From: Candidatus Mediterraneibacter surreyensis
GTDB lineage: Bacteria; Bacillota; Clostridia; Lachnospirales; Lachnospiraceae
Direction: 5' to 3'
Length of the DNA stretch: 58,027 bases
Assembly (NCBI GenBank): GCA_019118885.1
Contig: DWYB01000077.1
Span: forward strand, 1-58,027
A program made the translations under genes and the position numbers. Numbering within the stretch: the first letter of the stretch is position 1; each line of letters opens with the position of its first letter. Of the stretch, positions 18,372-26,324 are shown piece after piece. The notes under the pieces were generated by a model, which worked only from the letters and a program-made list of their open reading frames with translations, had not been told where the DNA came from and ran no database searches.

Positions 18372-19268
18372 TTAATTATTCGATGGCTGCAATTTTATCA
18401 TCTCGGACATAAGGTCGTTCATTGCCTGAAGCCCTTCTTCCGTATCTGCAGTCCATCCCATGTCATCCATTGCCTTCTGTACTGTCTGGCATTCCTCATC
18501 GCCGCCGCGGAACAGGATACAGCAGTCATTGGAAGCGCCCTCCGGAGCTACAAAGTTGTCGTCCGGATCCAGATCAAGCATCTTAAGACCGGTCATAGTA
18601 TTGAGCGCCGATTCTGAAGTGGCAAGATCCGTAATCAGCACGTCGGCTGTGGAATTCTGGATTGCCAGGAACAGTTCCGAAACATTTTCATAATCCACTG
18701 CATCTTCATAGGAAGGGATCTGATCTTTATATTCCGTAAAGTTTGTTCCCATCTGGGCGATGACCTTCGGATGCATTCCGTCAAAGTCCGAAAGTTTTGT
18801 CACATTCGCAAATTCACTGTCTTCCCGGACAATCGCTTTTATCGTCCTCTCATAGTAAGCGGAGGTAAAATCATAAGTCTGATCTCTCTCTTCTGAGTAG
18901 CAGACGCCGCTCATAATACAGTCAAACGTCTTGTCTTCAAGCCCCATAAAGATCGCTGTCCAATCGCTCTTGTAAACCTCCAGATCCCATCCGAGCTGAT
19001 CGCAGATCTTCTGAGCCAGCGCCACGTCGTATCCGTAGGCGTATCCGTCTGCGTTTTCTATCTTTACCGCTTTATCTCCGTTAGGGAGATCCTCAGTTTC
19101 CTGAGTCCAGTTATATGGAGCAAATGTGCATTCAATTCCCAGCCTGAGTACCTTATCCTCCGATGAGCTGCCTTCGCTCTTCTGAGAATCGCTGCTCTCA
19201 CAGCCTGTCAGTCCGGCTGACACCACCATAGCTCCCATCAATAAACAAGCTAATAATTTCTTTTTCAT
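18372..19268 (-). CDS. Polar amino acid ABC transporter, substrate-binding lipoprotein
   Basis: About 298 residues. The signal peptide ends in a lipobox (VSAGLTGC), giving a lipid-anchored protein outside the membrane. The mature part is a family 3 solute-binding fold: ECTFAPYNW, YGYDVALAQKICDQLGWDLE and DWTAIFMGLEDKTFDCIMSG. I start it at 19268 (MKKKLLACLL) with an AAAGGAG site; the longer frame has no support. Which amino acid it binds is not readable by eye. It heads the minus-strand block that runs through to the dehydrogenase. Confidence 0.9.
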   Translation of the reverse strand: MKKKLLACLLMGAMVVSAGLTGCESSDSQKSEGSSSEDKVLRLGIECTFAPYNWTQETEDLPNGDKAVKIENADGYAYGYDVALAQKICDQLGWDLEVYKSDWTAIFMGLEDKTFDCIMSGVCYSEERDQTYDFTSAYYERTIKAIVREDSEFANVTKLSDFDGMHPKVIAQMGTNFTEYKDQIPSYEDAVDYENVSELFLAIQNSTADVLITDLATSESALNTMTGLKMLDLDPDDNFVAPEGASNDCCILFRGGDEECQTVQKAMDDMGWTADTEEGLQAMNDLMSEMIKLQPSNN

Positions 19269-19288
19269 AATAATTCTCCTTTCTGTTG

Positions 19289-19365
19289 CAGGAACAACAA
19301 AAGGCGCCTGAATAATTTCAGACGCCTTTGTCGCTCGTTTGCTTTGAATTATAGACTGCATTATA
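19289..19365 (-). promoter_or_regulatory. Leader of the ABC operon: two TATAAT boxes and a 13-bp stem-loop
   Basis: On the minus strand two TATAAT hexamers lie 12 bp apart (19365-19360 and 19353-19348), without a convincing -35. Downstream, AAAGGCGTCTGAA (19329-19317) pairs with TTCAGGCGCCTTT (19312-19300) with one G-U pair, then TTTGTTGTT. This could be a weak terminator for nrdJ read-through or an attenuator of the importer operon. No T-box or known riboswitch motif is visible. Confidence 0.5.
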
Positions 19366-19458
19366 GCAACGGAAAGATTAAAAAAATAGTATTTTTTTGT
19401 TTTTGATTTTTTTTGTTTGTGCAATTTTACTGATTCTGTCATTCTCCCTTTCAACAAA

Positions 19459-21750
19459 TCAATGGCATTTACTCCATCCGCAGCACTTGCAGATATTGCA
19501 TCCCTCTTCAAACACCAGCGGTTCGCCGCACTCCGGGCAGTACATTTTATCTGTCTCCGCCTCTGTGCTCACAGCCTTGGGCTTTGGCGCTTTCTCCGTC
19601 TTGCGGGCCGCTTTCACATTCGTGCCTCCGTTCCTCTCAGCGAGCTCCGCCTGCATCTCATTGTACATATCCATGAGGGCGTTTCCTACCGCCATCGGGC
19701 AGCATGCCCCTTTGCTCGTATCCTTTCTCGATACGCGTCTTGCCGTATAGGACGGACAGGAACCGCTGGAATTGAGCTGATCCACGATCGTCTCGATGTC
19801 GATGCCGCCTCTCGCGCTGATCGAAATCATACGGGAAAGTCCGACCATGAAGTTATTGCACCCGCCTGTGGATCCCTTGCTCAGATAAGTCTCCAGGAGC
19901 GCTCCGGTATGAGGATCAAACAATGCGATACAGTGCAGACTTCCGCATCCCGTCGTAAGTTTTCTTTTCTTGCCGACCACATCGTCTGTGACGAGAAGGA
20001 TCTCACCTCTCTTCAGACCCTCTCCGGCGGATACTTTCTTAGACTCTTTCTTCTCACTTGTATTGAGGATACCGATCCGTTTGCAGCCGTCGCGGAAGAT
20101 CGTGATTCCCTTAAGTCCTTTCTCATAAGCGTACATATAGAGACCTTCGGTCTCCTCCACTGTAAATCTGTTCGGCACATTTACAGTAGAACTGATGGAC
20201 GCGTCGATATGCGTCTGCCATATGGACTGCATATCGATTCTCTGGCGGTAGTCCAGAGTCATCGCCGTCACGAAGTAATCCGGCAGCTCCGAATCACTCT
20301 TCAGCCCATGCTGCTTCATATAGTTCTCAACGATCTTGGTATATACTTTGTAATAAACATCCGTGCCGTGCAGGGATTCTGTCTTGCGCTCGTAATAATT
20401 TGCATAGACAGGTTCAATGCCTCCTGAGATGCCGAGCATAGTGGAGAGAGTTCCCGTCGGAGCTATTGTAAGGAGCTGCGAGTTCCTCAATCCGTATTTA
20501 CGCACCAGTTCTCTTGTCTTCTCAGACGTATTCGCCTCAAAAAACGGTGTGGACATGATCTCGTCTATGTTGCATTTTGCAAACGCGCCTTTCTCCTTTG
20601 CCAGGAGCGCTGACGCCGCGATGGCGGAATCCGCCATGGCAAATCCGATGTCGTCGCACATACTGATAGCGTCTTCCTCGCCATAGGTAAGCCCCAGTTT
20701 GATCAGACAGTCCGCAAGACCCATGATCCCCAGACCGATCTGTCTCCATTCTCCCACGCTGTCCCGCTGCTCTTTCAGCGGATGCAGCGGAATTCCTTCT
20801 TCAAGCACTTCGTTGAGTGCGCGGACCGAAACCGCCACACAGTGTTTCAGTCCTTCAAAATCAAACTGCGCATGATCCGTAAACGGATCCTGAACAAACT
20901 CGGAAAGATTTATACTTCCCAGCAGGCAGCTTCCGCCGGCAGGCAGGGGCTCCTCTGCGCAGGGATTTACGCCCGCATAAGAGAATTCCTCTGTATTGCT
21001 CAGAAGGTTCCATCCCTCGATACGATCCCAGAACAGCGCTCCCGGTTCCGCGTAATCCCAGTTCGTCTCTGCGATCCGGCGGAAAAGATCACGGGCATTT
21101 ACTGTTTTCTCGATGACCTCTCCTGTAGCCTCTCTCGTATAATGGAGCAGATAATCCTCGTTATTCTTCACAGCCTCCATGAAATCCTCATGAATACGCA
21201 CTGAAATATTTGCCTTTGTCACTTTCTCCAGATCTGTCTTGAGATCGATAAATTCTTCCACATCCGGATGGGAACAGTCTATGGATATCATAAGAGCTCC
21301 CCTGCGTCCGTTCTGCCCGATCAGCGCCGTCACAAGAGAATATAATTCCATAAAAGAGACTGAACCGCTTGTCTCTTTCGCCGCATTGTTTATCTTTGCC
21401 CCACGCGGGCTTAATTTCGAGATATCTACTCCGCATCCGCCGCCGTAACTGTATGTGCGGGCAAGCTTCTTTGCGCAGTCAAAGATACTCTCGATATTAT
21501 CTTCCGGCGGTTCGATCACATAGCAGTTTGAATATGTCACTTTTCTTCCTTGCTGATCAAGTCCTCTGTTGGAAAGGATCCTTCCGCCGAACAGGAACTT
21601 CTTCTGCCGGATATATTCGGCAATTTCTCCGTTGCCGCCGCTGATCCGGTCCAGCCACTGATCAAAACTCTCGCCGTCATTGCAATACTTTTTGGTCCAG
21701 ATGTCCGTACCAAGCTGATTCTCTTCGCCCAGCCATTCTTCTACTGTCAT
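19459..21750 (-). CDS. nrdJ: Adenosylcobalamin-dependent (class II) ribonucleoside-diphosphate reductase
   Basis: A 763-residue reductase making deoxyribonucleotides without oxygen, using coenzyme B12. The active-site disulfide pair is C76 (SNCYVIEP) and C275 (GGSCLLGSINL), and the radical cysteine and glutamate are in NPCAE (262-266). Towards the C-terminus there is a GCGSLHCIALFDPHTGA/GSTGGCNN region (TSCPD-type domain) and finally a zinc-ribbon-like tail, CPECGEPLVFEEGCNICKCC. It follows an NrdR-box-like site and a terminator-like hairpin. Read-through from the MATE gene is blocked only if that hairpin works. Confidence 0.93.
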   Translation of the reverse strand: MTVEEWLGEENQLGTDIWTKKYCNDGESFDQWLDRISGGNGEIAEYIRQKKFLFGGRILSNRGLDQQGRKVTYSNCYVIEPPEDNIESIFDCAKKLARTYSYGGGCGVDISKLSPRGAKINNAAKETSGSVSFMELYSLVTALIGQNGRRGALMISIDCSHPDVEEFIDLKTDLEKVTKANISVRIHEDFMEAVKNNEDYLLHYTREATGEVIEKTVNARDLFRRIAETNWDYAEPGALFWDRIEGWNLLSNTEEFSYAGVNPCAEEPLPAGGSCLLGSINLSEFVQDPFTDHAQFDFEGLKHCVAVSVRALNEVLEEGIPLHPLKEQRDSVGEWRQIGLGIMGLADCLIKLGLTYGEEDAISMCDDIGFAMADSAIAASALLAKEKGAFAKCNIDEIMSTPFFEANTSEKTRELVRKYGLRNSQLLTIAPTGTLSTMLGISGGIEPVYANYYERKTESLHGTDVYYKVYTKIVENYMKQHGLKSDSELPDYFVTAMTLDYRQRIDMQSIWQTHIDASISSTVNVPNRFTVEETEGLYMYAYEKGLKGITIFRDGCKRIGILNTSEKKESKKVSAGEGLKRGEILLVTDDVVGKKRKLTTGCGSLHCIALFDPHTGALLETYLSKGSTGGCNNFMVGLSRMISISARGGIDIETIVDQLNSSGSCPSYTARRVSRKDTSKGACCPMAVGNALMDMYNEMQAELAERNGGTNVKAARKTEKAPKPKAVSTEAETDKMYCPECGEPLVFEEGCNICKCCGWSKCH

Positions 21751-21783
21751 TCTCCCGTACCTCTCTTTGAAATTGAACTATAC

Positions 21784-21832
21784 AAAAAATGTACCCTTTT
21801 CACAGGAATACATGCGCCTGTAAAAAAGGGTA
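21784..21832 (-). terminator. Terminator-like hairpin between the MATE gene and nrdJ
   Basis: On the minus strand TACCCTTTT plus ACAGG (21832-21817) pairs with CCTGT plus AAAAGGGTA (21806-21792), separated by a small internal loop, and is followed by CATTTTTTG. It is most simply the MATE gene terminator. A weak promoter (TTGTCA at 21865-21860, TATGAG at 21842-21837, 17 nt apart) would place the same hairpin at the start of an nrdJ transcript. Confidence 0.7.
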
Positions 21833-21885
21833 TCATCTCATAAATAAAATATCAAGACTTGACAAATAGAAAAATGATGTTCCAA

Positions 21886-21901
21886 CCACAAAATATAGTG
21901 T
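21886..21901 (-). promoter_or_regulatory. NrdR-box-like operator upstream of nrdJ
   Basis: The minus strand reads ACACTATATTTTGTGG, close to the known NrdR consensus (ACAC-wATATwT-wGTGT style). A degenerate second copy (ACACATTTTCTGG on the plus strand from 21918) is centred 32 bp away, the usual three-turn spacing, but it overlaps the end of the MATE gene and matches poorly. NrdR represses ribonucleotide reductase genes in many bacteria. Confidence 0.6.
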
Positions 21902-21915
21902 TTTTATTGAATTTA

Positions 21916-23274
21916 TCACACATTTTCTGGTTTTTTATTATTTTCAGGCTCAAGCCTGCTCCGGATCCTGCGCCACAGGAATACGGACAGGATCACAGCA
22001 ATGTAATCCGTCACCGACTGCCCCAGAATCACGCCGTCCAGTCCGAACAGCGCACGGAGCAGATACAACAGCGGGATCAGCAGGATCCCCTGTCTCAGAA
22101 CAGACAGCACGGTAGCCGGAAAAGCATGCCCCACGGACTGCATGCAGTTCATATTTACAAAGAGAAAACCGATGACAGGCCCGGAGAGCATATAGGCGAT
22201 GAGCATCTCCACGCCATAGGCAACCACATTTTCATCGCTGATAAACAGCCTTATGATCGGTTCACGGAATATAAAGTAGAGCAAAGTCGCCAGGACGCCT
22301 GCCACAAAACAGCACTTCTTCGTATAACTCTCCACTCCCCGGAACCGCTCCATATCCCCGGATCCGTAGTTATATCCCAGAAGAGGCTGAACGCCGTTTG
22401 CCAGCCCCATCTGGAGAAATGTGATAAACATATTCGCCTTAAATACGATTCCGATAGCCGCAACCGGATCATTGCCGTATACGACCAGAAGCTGGTTGAG
22501 CACAATAGTCGATACGCTCATAAGAGCGGAAAAGATCGCTGTGGGAAGCCCGGAAGCGCAGGTTCTTTTCATAATGCCATGTCTGACTGTAAAATATTTC
22601 CATTGTATAGAAAGTACTCTGCTTTTTCTCAGGAAATACCAGAGGTAGTACAGACTTGCCAGTACATTTCCGATCGTCGTCGCGATGGCTGCTCCCGCGG
22701 TGCCCTGCCCAAGAACAGAGATGAAGACAGGATCCAGTATAATATTGGCGATGGTGCCGATCATACTGCCGATCATGGCTTCCCTGCTGGCTCCTTCCGC
22801 CCGGACGATAAAGCTTGCTGCGGCGGACCAGATAATAAACGGAGCGCCGTATGAGATGTGGAAAGTATATCCCCTTGCGAACTCGTATGTCTGCTCATTC
22901 GCGCCAAACACAGCAAGTATAGGATCCATAAAGATGATAAGTACTGCCGCGAAAATGATTCCTATGATCAGTGAAGCATATGTCACGAAAGAAGATACAT
23001 TCTTCGCTCTTCTCTCATTCTTCTCGCCCAGCGCCACGGACAGCACGGCGCTTCCTCCCATGCCAAGCATATTGGCAAAGGCCATCATCAGGATAAAGAT
23101 CGGGTTGGTCAGGCTGACTGCGGCCACCTGCAGGGAATCTCCCGTCTGTCCGACAAAAAAAGTATCCGCCATATTATAGACAACAGTCACAAGGCTGCTG
23201 ATCACGCTCGGAATCGCCATCTTTGCCACAGCCTTAGATATCTTCATCTTCCCCATCAGTTCATGTTCATCCAT
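21916..23274 (-). CDS. MATE family efflux transporter
   Basis: A 452-residue membrane protein with about twelve transmembrane segments. MATE hallmarks include VVYNMADTFFVGQTGDSLQVAAV near the N-terminus, FANMLGMGGSAVLSVALGE, and the second-half repeat ANMFITFLQMGLANGVQPLLGYNYG. It would export drugs or metabolites by Na+ or H+ antiport. It begins 2 bp after the MarR stop, so the two form an operon in which MarR probably controls the pump. Confidence 0.92.
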   Translation of the reverse strand: MDEHELMGKMKISKAVAKMAIPSVISSLVTVVYNMADTFFVGQTGDSLQVAAVSLTNPIFILMMAFANMLGMGGSAVLSVALGEKNERRAKNVSSFVTYASLIIGIIFAAVLIIFMDPILAVFGANEQTYEFARGYTFHISYGAPFIIWSAAASFIVRAEGASREAMIGSMIGTIANIILDPVFISVLGQGTAGAAIATTIGNVLASLYYLWYFLRKSRVLSIQWKYFTVRHGIMKRTCASGLPTAIFSALMSVSTIVLNQLLVVYGNDPVAAIGIVFKANMFITFLQMGLANGVQPLLGYNYGSGDMERFRGVESYTKKCCFVAGVLATLLYFIFREPIIRLFISDENVVAYGVEMLIAYMLSGPVIGFLFVNMNCMQSVGHAFPATVLSVLRQGILLIPLLYLLRALFGLDGVILGQSVTDYIAVILSVFLWRRIRSRLEPENNKKPENV

Positions 23275-23276
23275 TT

Positions 23277-23705
23277 TTATTGTTCCTCGCTTTCCAGATT
23301 CTTCAGCATCTTTTCCGTAATCTTCAGAAATATCTCTTTTTCTTCCGGCGTTATCCCACGGAGCAGTATTTCCTCTGTCCGTTCGATTTCCTGCCGGAGT
23401 ATACTTTTTATTTTTTCAGCTTTATCCGTAAATACGATCTTCTTAAAACGCGCGTCCTCCTCATCCGGAATCCGTACGATCAGTTCTTCATCTTCCAGAT
23501 TCTTCAGGACTTCCGTCGCTGTAGACGGACGGAGTCCGAACTCTTTTTCTATATCTTTCTGGTAGACATTATGCTTCTCGCTTTCAAGGAGAATATAGTC
23601 CAGTATATTGCCCCTTGCCCCGGTGATCCCTATCGTCTCCTGCGACTTTTTCGAACGTCTCCGCAGACGATTGGAAATCCGGTTGATCATCTTTCCGGTT
23701 TCCAT
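23277..23705 (-). CDS. MarR family transcriptional regulator
   Basis: About 142 residues with the MarR winged helix: GNILDYILLESEKHNVYQKD, the recognition region RPSTATEVLKNLEDEELIVR and the wing PDEEDARFKKIVFTDKA. I prefer the ATG at 23705; the one at 23714 directly abuts the GGAAAGG ribosome site. It leads the MATE operon. A CTAA-TATAC-TTAG repeat overlaps its -10 and could be the operator. Confidence 0.88.
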   Translation of the reverse strand: METGKMINRISNRLRRRSKKSQETIGITGARGNILDYILLESEKHNVYQKDIEKEFGLRPSTATEVLKNLEDEELIVRIPDEEDARFKKIVFTDKAEKIKSILRQEIERTEEILLRGITPEEKEIFLKITEKMLKNLESEEQ

Positions 23706-23744
23706 TTCTTTCATCCTTTCCGCAAATTATTTCGGTTCCTAAGT

Positions 23745-23773
23745 ATATTAGTGCAGATCCCTGAAAATGTCAA
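23745..23773 (-). promoter_or_regulatory. Promoter of the MarR-MATE operon
   Basis: On the minus strand TTGACA (23773-23768) and TAATAT (23750-23745) are 17 nt apart. A CTAA/TTAG half-palindrome spans the -10 region, a plausible MarR site. Confidence 0.65.
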
Positions 23774-23782
23774 GAGACAAAG

Positions 23783-23829
23783 AGCCCCCTCTTTTGCAGG
23801 AAATGCTCACGTCTGCAAAAGAGAGGGCT
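23783..23829. terminator. Hairpin after the ROK kinase gene
   Basis: CTCTTTTGCAG (23789-23799) pairs with CTGCAAAAGAG (23813-23823), extended by five pairs after one mismatch (AGCCC with GGGCT). It lies between the ROK gene stop (23861) and the MarR promoter. No long T run follows on either strand, so termination strength is uncertain. Confidence 0.6.
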
Positions 23830-23860
23830 TCTATAAACTGTTATTTGTTTTTATTCCGCT

Positions 23861-24757
23861 TTATTCCCGTGTCATGGGCAGCATTGCCGCGCCTGCGATT
23901 CCGGGCTCATCCAGCTCGGCCTCCTTGAATACAACAGGCTGCATTCCCTCATGTATCATAGAGCGGTAATACTTCTCCATCTTTTCAAAAAATACGTCCT
24001 TTCCTTTCATAACCCCGCCGCCTACGACAAATACATGCGGATCTACGACATGTCCTATGGCAGAGAACATCATCGCCAGATCATATGCCATATTATCCAC
24101 GATCTCGAGCGCCTTCTCATCTCCGGATCTTGCCAGGTCAAACACATCGCCGGCATTGTGGATACTGTCGCCGAACACTGCTCTTCCCTTGCGTGTGATA
24201 GCCGTGCCGCTTGCCTCGTTCTCGACAGCGCCCGCGTTCAGAATGTTGTACTTCTCACGGTTTCTGTCAATGCAGATATTACCGATCTCGCCCGCATGTC
24301 CGTTCTGACCGCTTACGACTTTCCGGTCAATGACAAGAGCCCCTCCGATTCCTGTGGAAACAGTAACATAGTATACAATAGGATATCCTTTTCCCGCACC
24401 CAGTACCGCTTCGCCAAGCGCCGCGACTTTCACATCGTTATCCATAAATGTCGGTTTCCGGAAATGATTCCTGATATGATCCGCTATAGGGTATCCGATC
24501 AGCTTTGGCAGATTTGTGGAAACAATGATCTTTCCCTCCGCCGTATTGATCGGTCCCGGGATTCCCATTCCGATCCCTTCGCACTCCTGATATCCGTCCA
24601 GGCTTTCGATCAGCGAGATCATTGTTTCCATTACCGGCTCAGCGCCTCTTTCCGGATGGCTCTCAGACTTTTTCATGCACAGGATTTTCCCGTCCTCCTG
24701 CACCACCGCCGCGCGGATATTCGTTCCTCCAAGATCAACGCCTATGTATTTTTTCAT
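23861..24757 (-). CDS. ROK family sugar kinase (glucokinase-like)
   Basis: A 298-residue ROK protein. The ATP loop is GVDLGGTNIRAAVV at the N-terminus; the catalytic region is PTFMDNDVKVAALGEA; GIGGALVIDRKVVSGQNGHAGEIG resembles the ROK signature. The four-residue zinc motif of many ROK kinases (C-x-C-G-x-x-G-C-x-E) is not evident; ICIDRNREKYNILNAGAVE is in its place, so metal binding is doubtful. The start at 24757 has a GAGGTG site. Substrate could be glucose or an amino sugar. Confidence 0.82.
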   Translation of the reverse strand: MKKYIGVDLGGTNIRAAVVQEDGKILCMKKSESHPERGAEPVMETMISLIESLDGYQECEGIGMGIPGPINTAEGKIIVSTNLPKLIGYPIADHIRNHFRKPTFMDNDVKVAALGEAVLGAGKGYPIVYYVTVSTGIGGALVIDRKVVSGQNGHAGEIGNICIDRNREKYNILNAGAVENEASGTAITRKGRAVFGDSIHNAGDVFDLARSGDEKALEIVDNMAYDLAMMFSAIGHVVDPHVFVVGGGVMKGKDVFFEKMEKYYRSMIHEGMQPVVFKEAELDEPGIAGAAMLPMTRE

Positions 24758-24843
24758 GACAGCACCTCGTTTCTTTCCGGTCGCTTCTGCAACCGTCACC
24801 TTTTGTCTTTTATTATAGTTGAAAGCGTCAATCTGCACCTTGC

Positions 24844-25968
24844 TTACATTTTTATATTTCTTACGTATTGCGCGATCTCTTTCATCCGTGTGCCGCATTT
24901 TTCAAAAAACATCTGATAGCCTCTGCAGAAGTAATTTCTGCCCGCATCAGAATCCTGATTCCACACTCTGTGGCGCCTGCATCCGCCTCTGCACAGAGGA
25001 TACCATTTACACGCCATACATTCCGGATCCGACTTCAGAGATTCTCTCACAAACCGGACGGCATTCTGTGATCCCAGCATATCCTCCACCGCATCCGAAT
25101 TATAATTTCCCAGTCTGTACTCGTCCAGAACGTAGAAATCACAGGGATATGCGCTTCCATCCGCCTCAGCCACACACTGCACACTGCATTTGCCCCGCTG
25201 CTCACAGGCTTCCGGTTCATATCCCATCAAAATCCCGATATAATTCTCAAACTGCCGGATAACCGGCGCTCTCCCTCTCTTCCAGTCTTTATCCCACAGG
25301 CGGAAAAGCCTGATGAGGAATTCACCGTACATTTCCGGGGTCAGGGAATATTCCCTTTTCCCCCGCTCCTCTCCCAGAGGATCAAGACAGGCAATATACT
25401 GCTGGTACTTCCATCCGCGCCGTCCATATTCATGATATATCTCTTCGATCCGTTCCGCGATCTGCGCAGTCACGACAGTCAGTATGTTGTAATCGACTCC
25501 GTATTCATCCAGCTTTTTTATATTTTCCATCACTCTCTCATAAGTCGGTTCTCCAGACCTGTCATGCCGGTATCTGTCGTGGATAGCGCTGTTGCCGTCC
25601 ACCGATACTCCCACAAGGAAATTATTTTCCTTAAACAGGCGGCACCACTCATCGTTCAGGGAGAGGCCGTTCGTCTGCATCGTATTCATAACCCGCACCT
25701 GATTCCTGTTAAATCTCTGCTCCAGTTCCAGAGCTTTCTCATAGAAACTGATTCCACGCAAAGTGGGTTCGCCGCCCTGAAATGCAAAGCAGACTTCACC
25801 TCTCGCCTGATGCATGGCTTTCCTGATCAGGTTTTTCAGAGTTCTTTCAGACATCATTCCATAGGAAGATATGCTGCGTTTCTCCATCTCTTCACAGTAA
25901 AAACAATAATCACAATGCATGTTGCACAATCCGGAAACCGGTTTGATCAGTATCGTATATAAAGGCAT
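24844..25968 (-). CDS. Anaerobic sulfatase-maturating enzyme-like radical SAM/SPASM protein
   Basis: A 374-residue radical SAM protein. The [4Fe-4S] motif is CNMHCDYCFYCE (cysteines 15, 19 and 22), with FQGGEPTL for SAM binding. The SPASM region has CSVQCVAEADGSAYPCDFYV and CMACKWYPLCRGGCRR, the pattern of anSME enzymes that turn a sulfatase cysteine or serine into formylglycine; the catalytic aspartate lies in CDFY. No sulfatase is in this window. The start codon is one base after the stop of a 52-codon ORF, indicating translational coupling. Confidence 0.88.
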   Translation of the reverse strand: MPLYTILIKPVSGLCNMHCDYCFYCEEMEKRSISSYGMMSERTLKNLIRKAMHQARGEVCFAFQGGEPTLRGISFYEKALELEQRFNRNQVRVMNTMQTNGLSLNDEWCRLFKENNFLVGVSVDGNSAIHDRYRHDRSGEPTYERVMENIKKLDEYGVDYNILTVVTAQIAERIEEIYHEYGRRGWKYQQYIACLDPLGEERGKREYSLTPEMYGEFLIRLFRLWDKDWKRGRAPVIRQFENYIGILMGYEPEACEQRGKCSVQCVAEADGSAYPCDFYVLDEYRLGNYNSDAVEDMLGSQNAVRFVRESLKSDPECMACKWYPLCRGGCRRHRVWNQDSDAGRNYFCRGYQMFFEKCGTRMKEIAQYVRNIKM

Positions 25969-25969
25969 A

Positions 25970-26128
25970 TCAGCTCACCGCCCCGTTGTCATACCGATTG
26001 CACCAGGAATCGAGATTCCCCTCGATCCGGAAAAAACACTCTGTAAGGAACTGATCATTCTCAGCTATAATTACTCCTTTTGTCAATATGGAACCGATAT
26101 CGATTCCCAGATAAGCCTTTTTCTTCAT
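25970..26128 (-). pseudogene. Short fragment like a 2-hydroxyacyl-CoA dehydratase activator N-terminus
   Basis: A 52-codon frame starts MKKKAYLGIDIGSILTKGVI, the phosphate-1 motif of the ASKHA activases (BadF/HgdC family), and stops after 52 codons where relatives run to about 250 or more residues. It has a GAGGG ribosome site and ends one base before the radical SAM start, so it may be translated and drive coupling. It is either a decayed activase or a repurposed leader peptide. No subunits of a dehydratase are nearby. Confidence 0.6.
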
Positions 26129-26260
26129 CGCAATACCCTCTTCGCTTCCTTTTTCGTCCTGCCAGGAGCCACCCCAGCTTAAGATAGGAAGAGTCTATCA
26201 TGCTTTCTTCTGGAATACAATATATTTTAAATTGCCGGATTATTCTTAAGAATTTTTTCC

Positions 26261-26289
26261 TTGTCCTTACCATTGTCCTATGTCATAAT
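26261..26289 (+). promoter_or_regulatory. Promoter of the acidic lipoprotein gene
   Basis: TTGTCC (26261-26266) and CATAAT (26284-26289), 17 nt apart, lie upstream of the start at 26325, which has a GAGGAGG site. Confidence 0.5.
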
Positions 26290-26324
26290 GGTTCTAACAC
26301 ATATTTATGAGGAGGGAATGACGA

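Noticed and set aside
19269-19458. T-box or other riboswitch upstream of the amino acid importer
   Set aside because: No T-box sequence or specifier loop is visible; there is a single stem-loop with a weak T run.
19417-20427. Long plus-strand open frame of 336 codons
   Set aside because: It runs antisense to nrdJ, which has clear catalytic motifs in the other strand, and its translation has no recognisable family pattern.
21751-21915. Cobalamin riboswitch in front of the B12-dependent reductase
   Set aside because: The 165-bp gap has no B12-box-like sequence and is too short for the usual fold; only an NrdR-like box and a terminator-like hairpin are visible.
21859-22854. Plus-strand open frame of 331 codons
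   Set aside because: It is antisense to the MATE gene and rich in His, Arg and Gln, as expected from a shadow frame.
23951-24916. Plus-strand open frame of 321 codons
   Set aside because: It is antisense to the ROK kinase; no ribosome site or domain pattern.
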